64,000 bases of DNA, taken from the NCBI GenBank assembly GCA_039803545.1, contig JBDRYS010000001.1:769866-833865 (forward strand), written 5' to 3'. This DNA comes from a candidate division WOR-3 bacterium (GTDB lineage Bacteria > Hydrothermota > Hydrothermia > UBA1063). The notes under the pieces are model-generated. The model was not told where the DNA came from, made no database searches, and saw only the letters and a list, made by a program, of their open reading frames with translations. The number at the start of each line of letters is the position of its first letter. Within the stretch, counting starts at the first letter, position 1. The position numbers and the translations under genes are program-made. Positions 16,604-25,514 of this stretch are shown here, piece after piece.

Positions 16604-17982
16604 TAACCAATATTTAAACCCAATTTTAATCCATCGAAGGAAGGCAGGATTCTGCACATTCCTCCAGAGCAGACAAGTCCTCCGCGTTTTTTACCGTATG
16701 CCAAGGACACGCTGCCATTTTCAAACCGGTATAAAAGCTCAAAATTTGCCCAGAAATTGTCGTTGTCGAAGCGTGGGATCTTCATAGAAGCGTATTCAAT
16801 CTGGAAAGAGGCAGTGAGGTCTTTAAGTAAATCTACCCCTCCTGTAAATTCGGTCATCCAGTATTTTAAACTGTCCTCATAATTTCGAGTAACTTTCACA
16901 GAGAACTCCGTTGGCAATTTCGCGTCCACCTTTGAATGGGTCTCAAAATAATAGGAGAGCAATTTTTGGTATTCTGGCTCCACCCTCAAATACTTTTCCC
17001 GGGCGCCTTTCAAATCAAAGTGAAATTTCCCGAAGTCACCTTCGAACTTGAAATATCCCTCTTGATAAGCCTTACCAAGGGAAGGATTTAATAAATTGTC
17101 ATCCTTTAAATTTACGATACTGGCAAGCTGGAGTTCAAAATAGTAGTCTCCAAAACCGTATGCACCCAGAAAACTGAGTCCCTTATCAGCATTCCCTGCA
17201 TTAGGTAAAAGCTCTTTTTCTGTAATGACAGGTGGCAGGTTGTAATTCCAGAAATTTATCGAATCATAGTAAATACCAGACAGGCCAAGGTCCAAACCAT
17301 CAAAACTACCTGCAAGGTCAACGTTTACCCCAAGCCCTTTAATCCTGGAATAGGTAATAGGATCAACACCCCATTTCCTTGCCAAGTTAATTTCAAACCT
17401 TCCCCAATCCATTGAAAGCTTATTGCGGAGACCGTAGATCTCTTGAAAAGAGTAACTTTCCGGCATATTCTTTCTATTAAGCCTCACATAAGTGGCTTCA
17501 AAACCCGTAATCCCCTTCCCATAATTTAGGTTTAAAGCCCTCACAACATCGGATGTGTCATTGTTTAAAAGGAAAAGAAAATTCTCGTAATCGTAGGAGG
17601 CTAATTGACCACTTAAAAGTGTAAGGCTCAAACCATTGAGTTTCCCGGTAAGTTCAATTCCCCTGACGTATCTCAACTTCCTGAACTGAAAATCACTCAA
17701 CTGAGAAAAAACAAGGCCTTTCTGAAATTGTGCTTGAAAATCGAGAAGTGCAAGTTCTATAAAAGCATTTTTGAAGGAGAATTGAGGACTCAACATTAAA
17801 AGCCTCTTATCCCATTGAGAAGGCTGCTGCACTAAAAAATCGGCCGAAATTTTAAAATCAAGAAAAGAATGCTGCAACTGACCAAAGGCTAAAGCATACT
17901 CTTCAAGAGAGTTCCTATCCAGCAGGTAATCGCCATTGAGATTAAAGTTAAACTGAATCAAAAGGGTTAAGAGGAACCTCAT
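16600..17982 (-). CDS. outer-membrane barrel-like protein of the Omp28/TlpA cluster
   Basis: 460 residues, with a short signal-like start (LLTLLIQFNFNLNGDYLLDRNSLEEYAL) followed by amphipathic strands to an aromatic C-terminus (LNIGY). Bacteroidota have a barrel family, DUF6029, found beside Omp28 and TlpA-like genes, and the N-terminal NLNGDYLLDRN style fits it. That match is from memory and needs a profile search. It lies 3 bp downstream of the TlpA-like gene and ends the four-gene operon. Confidence 0.65.
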   Translation of the reverse strand: MRFLLTLLIQFNFNLNGDYLLDRNSLEEYALAFGQLQHSFLDFKISADFLVQQPSQWDKRLLMLSPQFSFKNAFIELALLDFQAQFQKGLVFSQLSDFQFRKLRYVRGIELTGKLNGLSLTLLSGQLASYDYENFLFLLNNDTSDVVRALNLNYGKGITGFEATYVRLNRKNMPESYSFQEIYGLRNKLSMDWGRFEINLARKWGVDPITYSRIKGLGVNVDLAGSFDGLDLGLSGIYYDSINFWNYNLPPVITEKELLPNAGNADKGLSFLGAYGFGDYYFELQLASIVNLKDDNLLNPSLGKAYQEGYFKFEGDFGKFHFDLKGAREKYLRVEPEYQKLLSYYFETHSKVDAKLPTEFSVKVTRNYEDSLKYWMTEFTGGVDLLKDLTASFQIEYASMKIPRFDNDNFWANFELLYRFENGSVSLAYGKKRGGLVCSGGMCRILPSFDGLKLGLNIGY

Positions 17983-17985
17983 AGG

Positions 17986-18426
17986 TTATTCCCTTTCTAC
18001 CATTGATTTTAAAAGCTCTTTATCCTTCGGTGCAAATCCCGTGAATCTCTTTAGGAGTTCCCTTTTAGGTGAAAACAAAAAAGAAGTAGGAAGGGCACTT
18101 ACACCATAAGACTTCATCAGCGACTGATCCGCGTCCATAACAATGGGAAAATCCCATTTTTTGGCCTTTACAAAGGACGCTACCCGACTCTCTTTCCTTA
18201 AGCCATCCTCATTTACTGCAATAACAAAGATACCCAAGGAGTCTTTAATCCTGTTAATTTCATCAAGCTCCTTTATGCAATTAGTACACCAGATTGCCCA
18301 GAAGCTGATGTATACGGGCCTTTTGCCCCAGACCGTATCCATACTCACAACGCCGTAATTGAGGGTCCTCACCTCTTTCGCGTTAAGGAGAGTAAAAGTC
18401 AATAAAACCAGCACTTTCAACATCAC
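17986..18426 (-). CDS. TlpA-like periplasmic thioredoxin-fold protein
   Basis: 146 residues with an N-terminal signal segment. The thioredoxin active site is C47-x-x-C50 in SFWAIWCTNC, and the cis-proline loop is in VSALPTSFLF. TlpA/ResA-like proteins reduce or exchange disulfides in the periplasm. It overlaps the sorting-domain gene by 4 bp. All three neighbours appear to be exported, and two of the four products carry CxxC motifs, so a shared redox job in the envelope is likely. Confidence 0.85.
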   Translation of the reverse strand: MMLKVLVLLTFTLLNAKEVRTLNYGVVSMDTVWGKRPVYISFWAIWCTNCIKELDEINRIKDSLGIFVIAVNEDGLRKESRVASFVKAKKWDFPIVMDADQSLMKSYGVSALPTSFLFSPKRELLKRFTGFAPKDKELLKSMVERE

Positions 18427-19019
18427 TCGACCTCCACTATTTTCAAGTTCTCAATTCCATAAACCGTATAGACCTTCAAAAAATAAACACCTTTTTCGAG
18501 TTTAAGGGTTACAAATCCTACCGAACCAAAATCCCTTGTAAAAAGGAGCGCCCCTTTTACATCGTAGACCTCGACTTTCTTGATTGCTGCGCCATAAAGT
18601 TTTCCTGATTTATAGTAAACCTTTCTGGGAAAATCCTTCACGGGCACCTGCCCTGTTATAAAAATAGAATCCCTATCCTGCGGCCTATTGGCGTCGTAAA
18701 CCTTGTATATGGCATTCAATGGACCTGCTTCGGAACCAGCATAAAAGTCAAGTTGTATGGTATCGGTAACCCCTGCAGGAACGGAAACTTGCACGCTATC
18801 AAGAGGATAGCACATCCCCCGTACGCATTGCATAAACTGGAAATCTGACGGTACGGATAATCTTACAAAGTGGAACACAAAACTCCGTGGCAAATTGTCA
18901 TTTACCAGTTCTATTCTTAAATTTGACGATTGATTCAAGTCGAGATAGACAAAGGTTGAACCGAGTGGTCTAAGGGCAAAAATGGAAACCATAATTGCAA
19001 AAACAAAGTTACCCATCAA
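18423..19019 (-). CDS. secreted protein with C-terminal sorting-like domain
   Basis: 198 residues. Signal peptide at 1-20, then a beta-rich domain (about 25-125) with one Cys pair in MQCVRGMCYPLDS. The last 55 residues (IKKVEVYDVKGALLFTR, GVYFLKVYT, NLKIVEVE) have the strand pattern of type IX-style C-terminal sorting domains. It overlaps its two neighbours by 4 bp each. No specific function recognised. Confidence 0.75.
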   Translation of the reverse strand: MMGNFVFAIMVSIFALRPLGSTFVYLDLNQSSNLRIELVNDNLPRSFVFHFVRLSVPSDFQFMQCVRGMCYPLDSVQVSVPAGVTDTIQLDFYAGSEAGPLNAIYKVYDANRPQDRDSIFITGQVPVKDFPRKVYYKSGKLYGAAIKKVEVYDVKGALLFTRDFGSVGFVTLKLEKGVYFLKVYTVYGIENLKIVEVE

Positions 19020-19714
19020 AACCTCCTTTGTACGACACTTAATATTTTTAAATTCATTGTATCTTGTAAGAGAGCCACAAAATTCCCTCCCGTTAAAATA
19101 TTTTCAGCAATTTTTAATTCGAAAGGGAATTGGGGTTCCGCTGAAAGATAAAACCTTATCACATTGTTGAAAATAGAATCCGGTGCTCCTGATTGCTTGA
19201 AAAATACGCTATCCCTTGTAACAAACAAAAACAGCTTTTTACCTTGAAAATCAATGGGATTTTCCACGCCTACGATGAGCTTTGCGGTGTCACCTTGATC
19301 TATGTGAGTAAGTTTCAAAACTACCGAATCTTCTCGATTCCTCAGTGCCCTGTAGTAATTTTCAAACATACTCAAACTAACCCCGGAAGCGCCTTCAATT
19401 CTTTCCTCACCATGGACGATGGTTACCGGTGCCGAAAAACCTATGTTGTATAATGCTTGCCTTTCAGAAATAGAAGCGGGAGATAGGGTATCGCCGAGGA
19501 TTCTCATGTGATATTGCAAAACAACAACAGAATCACCAAATTCCTGTTTCAAAGTATCAAGAGATTTCTCTACGACAGGACAATTGGAGCACCTTGCGTA
19601 GCCAAAGACTTCAAAAACGGGTATTACAGGCATTGTAGTATGTTCAGGTAATTGAGGCAACCTGGAACAACTTATAAGAAAAACAAGCAAAGCTAAAAGA
19701 AATTCACGCGACAT
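19016..19714 (-). CDS. Omp28-like lipoprotein with thioredoxin-type CxxC
   Basis: 232 residues. A lipoprotein signal peptide ends in the lipobox LISC (C16). C42-x-x-C45 in FGYARCSNCPVVEKSL and the following DSVVVLQYHM match the thioredoxin-like start of Omp28-related proteins of Bacteroidota, where a CxxCP motif precedes a helix and a strand ending in H. The rest is a beta-sandwich-like region. GAGGAGGTGG before the ATG is a strong ribosome site. It is the first gene of the four-gene cluster and should sit on a lipid-anchored face of the envelope. Confidence 0.78.
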   Translation of the reverse strand: MSREFLLALLVFLISCSRLPQLPEHTTMPVIPVFEVFGYARCSNCPVVEKSLDTLKQEFGDSVVVLQYHMRILGDTLSPASISERQALYNIGFSAPVTIVHGEERIEGASGVSLSMFENYYRALRNREDSVVLKLTHIDQGDTAKLIVGVENPIDFQGKKLFLFVTRDSVFFKQSGAPDSIFNNVIRFYLSAEPQFPFELKIAENILTGGNFVALLQDTMNLKILSVVQRRF

Positions 19715-19758
19715 TAGCTATCCACCTCCTCTTCAAAAACTGATTATCTCAACAACAT

Positions 19759-20895
19759 TTAAATTCTCCCGAGATACAGGCAATTATTAACTTTATCCAC
19801 GATACAAATAGAATCCTTTTCCTCCTTCGCCTTTAAAAGGGCAAAATCTGCTAAAGCATAAAAGAAGAACTCATCCTGATTTGTTTCCAGGCTGCTCACA
19901 AGAACACAACCTACAGAAAAAGTTGATTTGCTTTGTAAGTCCATTTGAGAATTCACATACTCTTCTTTTATTTCTCTGAAGGCATTAACTATTCTACCAG
20001 TATCAGACATTCCGACAAGAATCACACCAAATTCGTCTCCCCCGACACGGCCTACGTAATCCGTTGCGCGGAACCTTTTGGCCAATATCTTGCCAAAATT
20101 CTTTAAATATTCATCACCTTTTAAGTGGCCAAAATAATCGTTAATCTATTTAAAGTTATCAAGGTCAATCATACAAAAGACCAAACTATTATCTCTGTTA
20201 GCCGATTTCTGTATTTCTATTTTGAGTGTGCTGACAAGGGAATTCCGATTCATAACACCAGTCAAGCCATCGGTTTCAGCTATCTTCTTAAGAAGCAAAG
20301 TATTCAAGAAATTCTCCCTTTCCAATCTCTCTAAAACATATGCCACAAAAAGCCCACCCACATAAGTGGAAACGAGAAAGAAGTTGTTATTGATAAAAAC
20401 TTCCTTTGGTAATGGATTCAATTTTAAACTAACAAACTGGAAGCCAACTAAAAGAATAAGACCGTTTATCGCTGCGTAACCAAACCGTAATCTTAAAAGA
20501 GTAAAGTTGAAAAACAAAACGAGGGTCAACCCCTGAGAATACAAGTACATTGAAGGGGGTTTTATTACTGCGAGCATTGCGAGAATGCCAAATCCTCCAA
20601 TTAAAACAGCAACTGAAGCAAGGAAATCAAAATGCACCTTGAGAGGCTTTAAAAGACTCAACAGTACAATGATAATTACGATTGGAATAACGAATTCAAA
20701 CCTGATTCTCCAGATTATATCCTTTAAGGGCCCGACTATGACTGAATCGAGCAAGGCAAAGATCGCATACAAAAAAATTCCGAAAAGAAGCGCAAATCGG
20801 AAAATTGGCAAGGATTTTGTAGAATATTCTTCCAGAAACTTTTGCTCGAGGGCTTTTTCCCTAAACTTTAGAGATAAAAACTTCAACTCTGCCAT
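19759..20895 (-). pseudogene. six-helix membrane diguanylate cyclase interrupted by an amber codon
   Basis: The frame reads through one TAG at 20146-20148. Before it are about six membrane helices and the start of a GGDEF domain (TDGLTGVMNRNSL, MIDLDNFK). After it the same frame continues INDYFGHLKGDE, an inhibitory-site RATD and the active-site VGGDEFGVI. Family members have K or Q where TAG stands, so a single base change broke the gene. The best start is the ATG at 20895, about 10 bp after a TTGAAT-17-TAAAAT promoter. If intact it would make cyclic di-GMP at the membrane. A sequencing error is the main alternative. Confidence 0.78.
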
Positions 20896-20905
20896 AGCAG
20901 GCATA

Positions 20906-20934
20906 ATTTTAAACGAGTAAGTATTTAGATTCAA
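20906..20934 (-). promoter_or_regulatory. promoter of the interrupted diguanylate cyclase gene
   Basis: On the minus strand TTGAAT, 17 bp, TAAAAT. The ATG at 20895 is 10 bp after the -10 box, implying a leader of only about 3-4 bases. Confidence 0.6.
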
Positions 20935-21034
20935 TCTGGCCAAACAAACTAAGGAAATTGTTCTCAATTTTAGTTAAAAGCAGTCACTAAAATGCTTTGA
21001 TTTTAAAAAGGCTTTAAAGTCTCCCGTTTATCCC

Positions 21035-21970
21035 TTACTTATAAATATGCGTTCCAAATCCATTGTAAAGGGCGTCGTGGGCCCTTTCTATGGAGGTTAT
21101 GATTACCTTACTGCCCCCGTTCTCAAGAAAATCAAAGGCTGCCTCGATCTTAGGCCCCATTGAACCTTCAGGGAACTGTCCCTCTTCGTAATATTTTTTC
21201 AATTCACTCACACTCACCTCTTTCAATGGTCTTGCATCTGGTTTTCCAAAGTTTACATAAACGTAATCCACTTCTGTTAAAATCATAAAAAGATCAGCCT
21301 TTATTTCTCTACCAAGTAGGGCAGAGGCCCGGTCTTTGTCTATTACCGCCTCAACCCCCTTCAACACCCCATCTTCTTCAACGACAGGGATGCCGCCTCC
21401 ACCTGAGGCAATAACGATAACTCCCTCATCCACAAGCTTAGAGATGATAGGAGCTTCTACTGTCCTTAGGGGTTTGGGAGACGGCACAACCACTCTATAA
21501 CCCCTCCCTGCATCCTCCTTCATAATCCAGCCAAAATTTTTCATCAATTCTTCAGCCTCTTCTTTTGTAAAGAAATCACCGATCGGTTTTGTTGGTTTTT
21601 TAAAAGCAGGATCATCCTTATCAACGACTACCTGCGTAACAAGGGCGACAACTTCCTTATCGATTTTGTCTTCCCTTAACTGCTTTCTAACAGCCCTTGA
21701 AATTACATATCCAATCCAGCCCTGAGTTTCAGCGTTTAGAGCATCAAGAGGATAAGGGGGAAACTTATGCCTCGAATAAATATTTCTGAAAAACTCCACC
21801 CCAACCTGTGGACCATTTCCATGGGTTATACAGATCTTGTAGCCCTCTTCAGCAAGAGCAACAACGGGCTTGATTACCTTTGATGCATTCATATATTGAT
21901 GTTCTATAGTAAAAGGTTCCCCTTTTCTTCTGAGTGCGTTTCCGCCAAGAGCTATGATGATCTTCTCCAT
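21035..21970 (-). CDS. arcC: carbamate kinase
   Basis: 311 residues from the ATG at 21970, set by AAGGAGG 7 bp upstream; a start eight codons earlier would overlap acpS. KIIIALGGNALRRKGEP, HGNGPQVG, IASGGGGIPV, DKDRASALL and EGSMGPKIEAA are the carbamate kinase motifs. It interconverts carbamoyl phosphate plus ADP with carbamate plus ATP. No arginine deiminase is nearby, but an ornithine carbamoyltransferase gene lies at 47254. It is the last gene of the pdxS operon. Confidence 0.95.
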   Translation of the reverse strand: MEKIIIALGGNALRRKGEPFTIEHQYMNASKVIKPVVALAEEGYKICITHGNGPQVGVEFFRNIYSRHKFPPYPLDALNAETQGWIGYVISRAVRKQLREDKIDKEVVALVTQVVVDKDDPAFKKPTKPIGDFFTKEEAEELMKNFGWIMKEDAGRGYRVVVPSPKPLRTVEAPIISKLVDEGVIVIASGGGGIPVVEEDGVLKGVEAVIDKDRASALLGREIKADLFMILTEVDYVYVNFGKPDARPLKEVSVSELKKYYEEGQFPEGSMGPKIEAAFDFLENGGSKVIITSIERAHDALYNGFGTHIYK

Positions 21971-21971
21971 C

Positions 21972-22316
21972 TCAAACCTCCTTAATAAAGGCACACACCG
22001 CTACCGCAAAGTCCCTTTCATGGGATACACTTATTGAAACGCCATTAATAACTTCTCCGTTTACTACAACAAACGGAGCACCGTCTGAATTCAAAATTTC
22101 AATATCTTTCAAACTTACATTTTTAAGGGACAAAGCTTTTATCACGGCCTCCTTGGCCGCAAATTTCCCTGCAAAACAAATAGGAGGGTCTTTTTTGCCG
22201 TTGCAATAATTCCTTTCACTTTTCGAATAAACCCTCTCAAGGAATCGATTCCCATACCTTTCAATCAAAAAAGAAATTCTTCTCACACTCACAATATCAA
22301 CTCCCACGGAAATCAT
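21972..22316 (-). CDS. acpS: holo-[acyl-carrier-protein] synthase
   Basis: 114 residues. It begins ISVGVDIVSVRRIS with the metal-binding aspartate, and FAGKFAAKEAVIKAL supplies the conserved K/E block; VSVSHERDFAVAVC is typical near the end. It moves the phosphopantetheine arm from CoA to acyl carrier protein. It lies 1 bp after the HhH-barrel gene and 1 bp before arcC. Confidence 0.95.
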   Translation of the reverse strand: MISVGVDIVSVRRISFLIERYGNRFLERVYSKSERNYCNGKKDPPICFAGKFAAKEAVIKALSLKNVSLKDIEILNSDGAPFVVVNGEVINGVSISVSHERDFAVAVCAFIKEV

Positions 22317-22317
22317 C

Positions 22318-24702
22318 TTAAAAAGAGTAATCTAAACTCAGCTGGAGGTTAACCACCCTCCTTTGATCTACAAAAGGTAAATAAACCTCATTACCGTCTG
22401 CGTCAACAATTTTCCTTCCTAACAACCCTGTATGCGGGTAAGTTGTCAACTTGTCTTTTATTTTAAAACGAAGACCAAGGTTTGGTTTAAGCCTCTCGAC
22501 AATCGATACAAACCACTTGCTACCATCCCCGTAGAGAAAATCGATTCCCGTATCTTCAAAGTGCCAGAGTGAATAACCATTGGTTGCCCATACCACGGCA
22601 CCTGCCTTGACTGAGAGGCCTGAAGTGATATCTCGGTCAACGTAGAAAGACAAGAAAGAGCCATAAATTGAGGTTCTGAAATCGATGCCCCTTTCGGTTA
22701 ATTTCATTATAGAATTCCTATATTCTGCGGTAAAAAAGGTGCCACCAAAGGGGATCATAAATTGCAAAGAATTTTCGTTAAGCCGGCTGGTTGAAATTCC
22801 GAGATATCTAATGTTTGATTTCATCTGCATCCTATTGGTGTATCGGACTCTAAACTGGTTAATGACCCGGTATTCCACCTGGAATTGTGCCCTGTAATTA
22901 TTTTGTAAATCCGATTTATCCCGCCACAAATCCAAGTATAATCTTGGGAAAAGCAGTCTCGCAAAGGGTTGATACCTTGCTTCAATATAAACACCCTGCT
23001 CAGGTTTGGGAAAGGGGAGATTACCGAGACTGGCATACAAAGGATCGATAAGCCTGTAACTCCGAGTTAAAATGGTGTACCTGAAACGGGTATCTTCATA
23101 GAAAGGCCTTGCATAAGGATTCGTATAGTCAACATCGTAATCTCTGTAAAGGATCGTGAGATTAAAGAGGCTCTGCTGGATCCTTCCCTTTACCCAAAAG
23201 GCATCGCCTCCCCGTATCTCCTTTGCATACTCCATCTCAAGAGAAAAGGGATAAAGGACCGTTCTACCTGAAAACTGGACAAATTTCTTTTCCTGTCCAC
23301 CTATCCAGTTAAAAACAGGGTCAGAAAAGTCCTCCCTATCCAATGGAATATCCATAAAGGAAAAGTTGCAAACCATTGGGCGAGAATACCAGATCCTCAT
23401 GCCTGAAAATCCGATTTGTGTGCCCGGCACCCTCTCCAGCACATCGAGTTTTACGTTAAATCCCTGAACCTTCTCATAAAACTTGTCCTGGAAAGTGGAG
23501 GGTATAAAATCCCCATCATAGTAAAAGATCAAGTTCCCGTTTTTATCCTCAACACCGTTTTTTAATGTGTAAGAATGCCAAAGAGAGACTTTAAATGGCC
23601 CCTTAACTGCCTCAATTGCCCCTCCGTAAAGTGAAAAAGCATCATACCTCGAAAGGTCACCAAAAATTCCAAAAACCCTATCCATCAACCTGGATCTCCC
23701 CTCATCGCTATTGTCAATGAGAAGTCCCTGATCGAGGGTAACGCGGTAGTATCCGAGAACTCCCTTGTTCAAAACCAATCCTAAGGGCAACTTTAACTTT
23801 TCCACTGATGCATAATACTTTGGCAAAGGCTTAGTTAAATAAGGATTATCATAAAGAGAAAGCCCGATCCTAAATTTACCCCAGGCAAGACCGTTAAATT
23901 TGAACCTTAGGTAAGGCTCTGGTTTTAAAAGAGATGACTCCTCTTTTTCCTTTGTAAGTTGATTGGCAAGCCAGAGGCTATCCTGGGCAGTCCATCCTGC
24001 TGCTTTTAGGTTTGACCACAAAGTTACAGTTGTATCTGATATTGAGGAAGTTAACTGTTCAAGACGGGCCTCAATGTCGCTACTCTCTTCTTGGAAAAGC
24101 TCTGAATAATGACTAACATTTAAAGTAATCCAGCCTGTGAAGGGAATTGGTTTGGGGTCTCTAAAAGTAACGTAGGGGAGCATATTACGGTATCCATAGT
24201 AGGAAAGCCCCGGGGTCCTTCTGAGATGAGAAGGCCTTAAAAAACCAACCATCTTTGCCCTTTTATAGGTCTGGACTGCATCAATAAGTGAGACACCATA
24301 AATGGAGTAGAGTTCATCAATGGAAGCCTTGTTTACATTAATAGGATTAGCAAGGGCACTAAACCAGTAATCCAGTGCCGTTTCTTGAGGGCTCTCTTCT
24401 GTGACCGTTCTTTCCTTTACTTCCTCAGCATAATAAGAAAAATAGCCTTCCCTTCCCTTCTGACTGAAATAAACCTTCTCCTTTAGAATTTTTACATCTT
24501 CTGAGGTAAGAAAAGGCAAATTAGCGACATCATAAATATTCTGGAAAGGTCCATAACTTTCACGATAGTTGTAGAGCTTGACTATTTTCACACTATCAAT
24601 AGGTAGGGCCTTTAGAAGCTCATCCAAATTAGCCCTGTTGAGATCAATTTTCCCATCAGCCTGGGAAAATAAAAGGAAAAAGAGAAGATATCTAATCACC
24701 AT
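22318..24702 (-). CDS. outer-membrane barrel protein with N-terminal ComEA-type HhH domains
   Basis: About 794 residues. After a signal peptide come two ComEA-like helix-hairpin-helix units: DLNRANLDELLKALP near residue 22 and INVNKASIDELYSIYG near residue 120, each followed by further helical hairpins. From about residue 180 to the end it is amphipathic beta strands with a terminal phenylalanine, as in a large outer-membrane barrel. ComEA domains bind DNA in natural uptake. Large HhH proteins of this sort are known from Bacteroidota, where their role is unproven. The start is uncertain: ATG at 24702, or GTG at 24699 with better spacing from AGGAGG. It directly follows a PorV-like gene. Confidence 0.8.
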   Translation of the reverse strand: MVIRYLLFFLLFSQADGKIDLNRANLDELLKALPIDSVKIVKLYNYRESYGPFQNIYDVANLPFLTSEDVKILKEKVYFSQKGREGYFSYYAEEVKERTVTEESPQETALDYWFSALANPINVNKASIDELYSIYGVSLIDAVQTYKRAKMVGFLRPSHLRRTPGLSYYGYRNMLPYVTFRDPKPIPFTGWITLNVSHYSELFQEESSDIEARLEQLTSSISDTTVTLWSNLKAAGWTAQDSLWLANQLTKEKEESSLLKPEPYLRFKFNGLAWGKFRIGLSLYDNPYLTKPLPKYYASVEKLKLPLGLVLNKGVLGYYRVTLDQGLLIDNSDEGRSRLMDRVFGIFGDLSRYDAFSLYGGAIEAVKGPFKVSLWHSYTLKNGVEDKNGNLIFYYDGDFIPSTFQDKFYEKVQGFNVKLDVLERVPGTQIGFSGMRIWYSRPMVCNFSFMDIPLDREDFSDPVFNWIGGQEKKFVQFSGRTVLYPFSLEMEYAKEIRGGDAFWVKGRIQQSLFNLTILYRDYDVDYTNPYARPFYEDTRFRYTILTRSYRLIDPLYASLGNLPFPKPEQGVYIEARYQPFARLLFPRLYLDLWRDKSDLQNNYRAQFQVEYRVINQFRVRYTNRMQMKSNIRYLGISTSRLNENSLQFMIPFGGTFFTAEYRNSIMKLTERGIDFRTSIYGSFLSFYVDRDITSGLSVKAGAVVWATNGYSLWHFEDTGIDFLYGDGSKWFVSIVERLKPNLGLRFKIKDKLTTYPHTGLLGRKIVDADGNEVYLPFVDQRRVVNLQLSLDYSF

Positions 24703-25514
24703 CACCTCCTGAAGCTAAGCCCGAAGGAATGAGACGGTGACAGCTCAAAATTTGTCGAATAGGCGTAATCTATAATGAAATTCTTCAAATTGATCCCCAG
24801 TCCGAAAGAAGCCTTCTTATAATCCTCTCCGTAATTCAAACCGCCCCTAATTTTAAGAAATCCATTTGCCAGTGTGACCTCTTCACCCAGCATAAAGATC
24901 GGTGAATTACCTGGGCTCATGCGAAAACTCAAGTATGTTGAGCTTAATCCCTGGATTGATATGCCCATTCCCATGTCTAAGTACTGAGGTAATTCATTCC
25001 CCCTTAGACTACTTCTCGTTATATTTTTATAGAAAACACCAGCGGAGACGAAGTCGGAGACAGCGGACTGTATGCCCAGGTCAATGCCCCCTGTATAGTC
25101 TGTACCAAACCTCGGATCCTGAAACTTGTATACATTTACACTTCCACCAACGTTTATAACACCTATGTTCCTCCCATAGGACAGTATATACATTCCTTCG
25201 GCGTACCTGCCTTCACCCTCTAAATTTAAAAAGTATTCGCTTATCCCGAGCGCGAAATTAGAGTACTTAAATCCGAGGATTGCGGACTTGAGTCCCTCTA
25301 TATCGCCATATGGAACTTCGTAAGAAACAAGGAGTTCTACTTTAGAGCCAGAAGAGATACCTGCGGGATTAATAAAAAGTGCATCTACACCGGAAATGGA
25401 GGCAACGCCACTTTCAGAGATTGACCTTGAGTAAGGAGTAATTCCCACATTTTCATGGGATGCGAAGAGTGTGCCCACTGCAATAAAAAGAGCCAATGCA
25501 CTTATTTTTCTCAT
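24702..25514 (-). CDS. PorV/UPF0164-like outer-membrane barrel protein
   Basis: 270 residues, signal peptide at 1-18. The conserved N-terminal feature [13 protein letters not shown] is characteristic of PorV/PorQ and UPF0164 proteins, FadL-type barrels linked to type IX secretion in Bacteroidota. Amphipathic strands fill the rest. It overlaps glyA upstream by 4 bp and adjoins the HhH-barrel gene. A role in export of sorting-domain proteins, at least two of which are encoded in this window, is inference. Confidence 0.8.
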   Translation of the reverse strand: MRKISALALFIAVGTLFASHENVGITPYSRSISESGVASISGVDALFINPAGISSGSKVELLVSYEVPYGDIEGLKSAILGFKYSNFALGISEYFLNLEGEGRYAEGMYILSYGRNIGVINVGGSVNVYKFQDPRFGTDYTGGIDLGIQSAVSDFVSAGVFYKNITRSSLRGNELPQYLDMGMGISIQGLSSTYLSFRMSPGNSPIFMLGEEVTLANGFLKIRGGLNYGEDYKKASFGLGINLKNFIIDYAYSTNFELSPSHSFGLSFRR

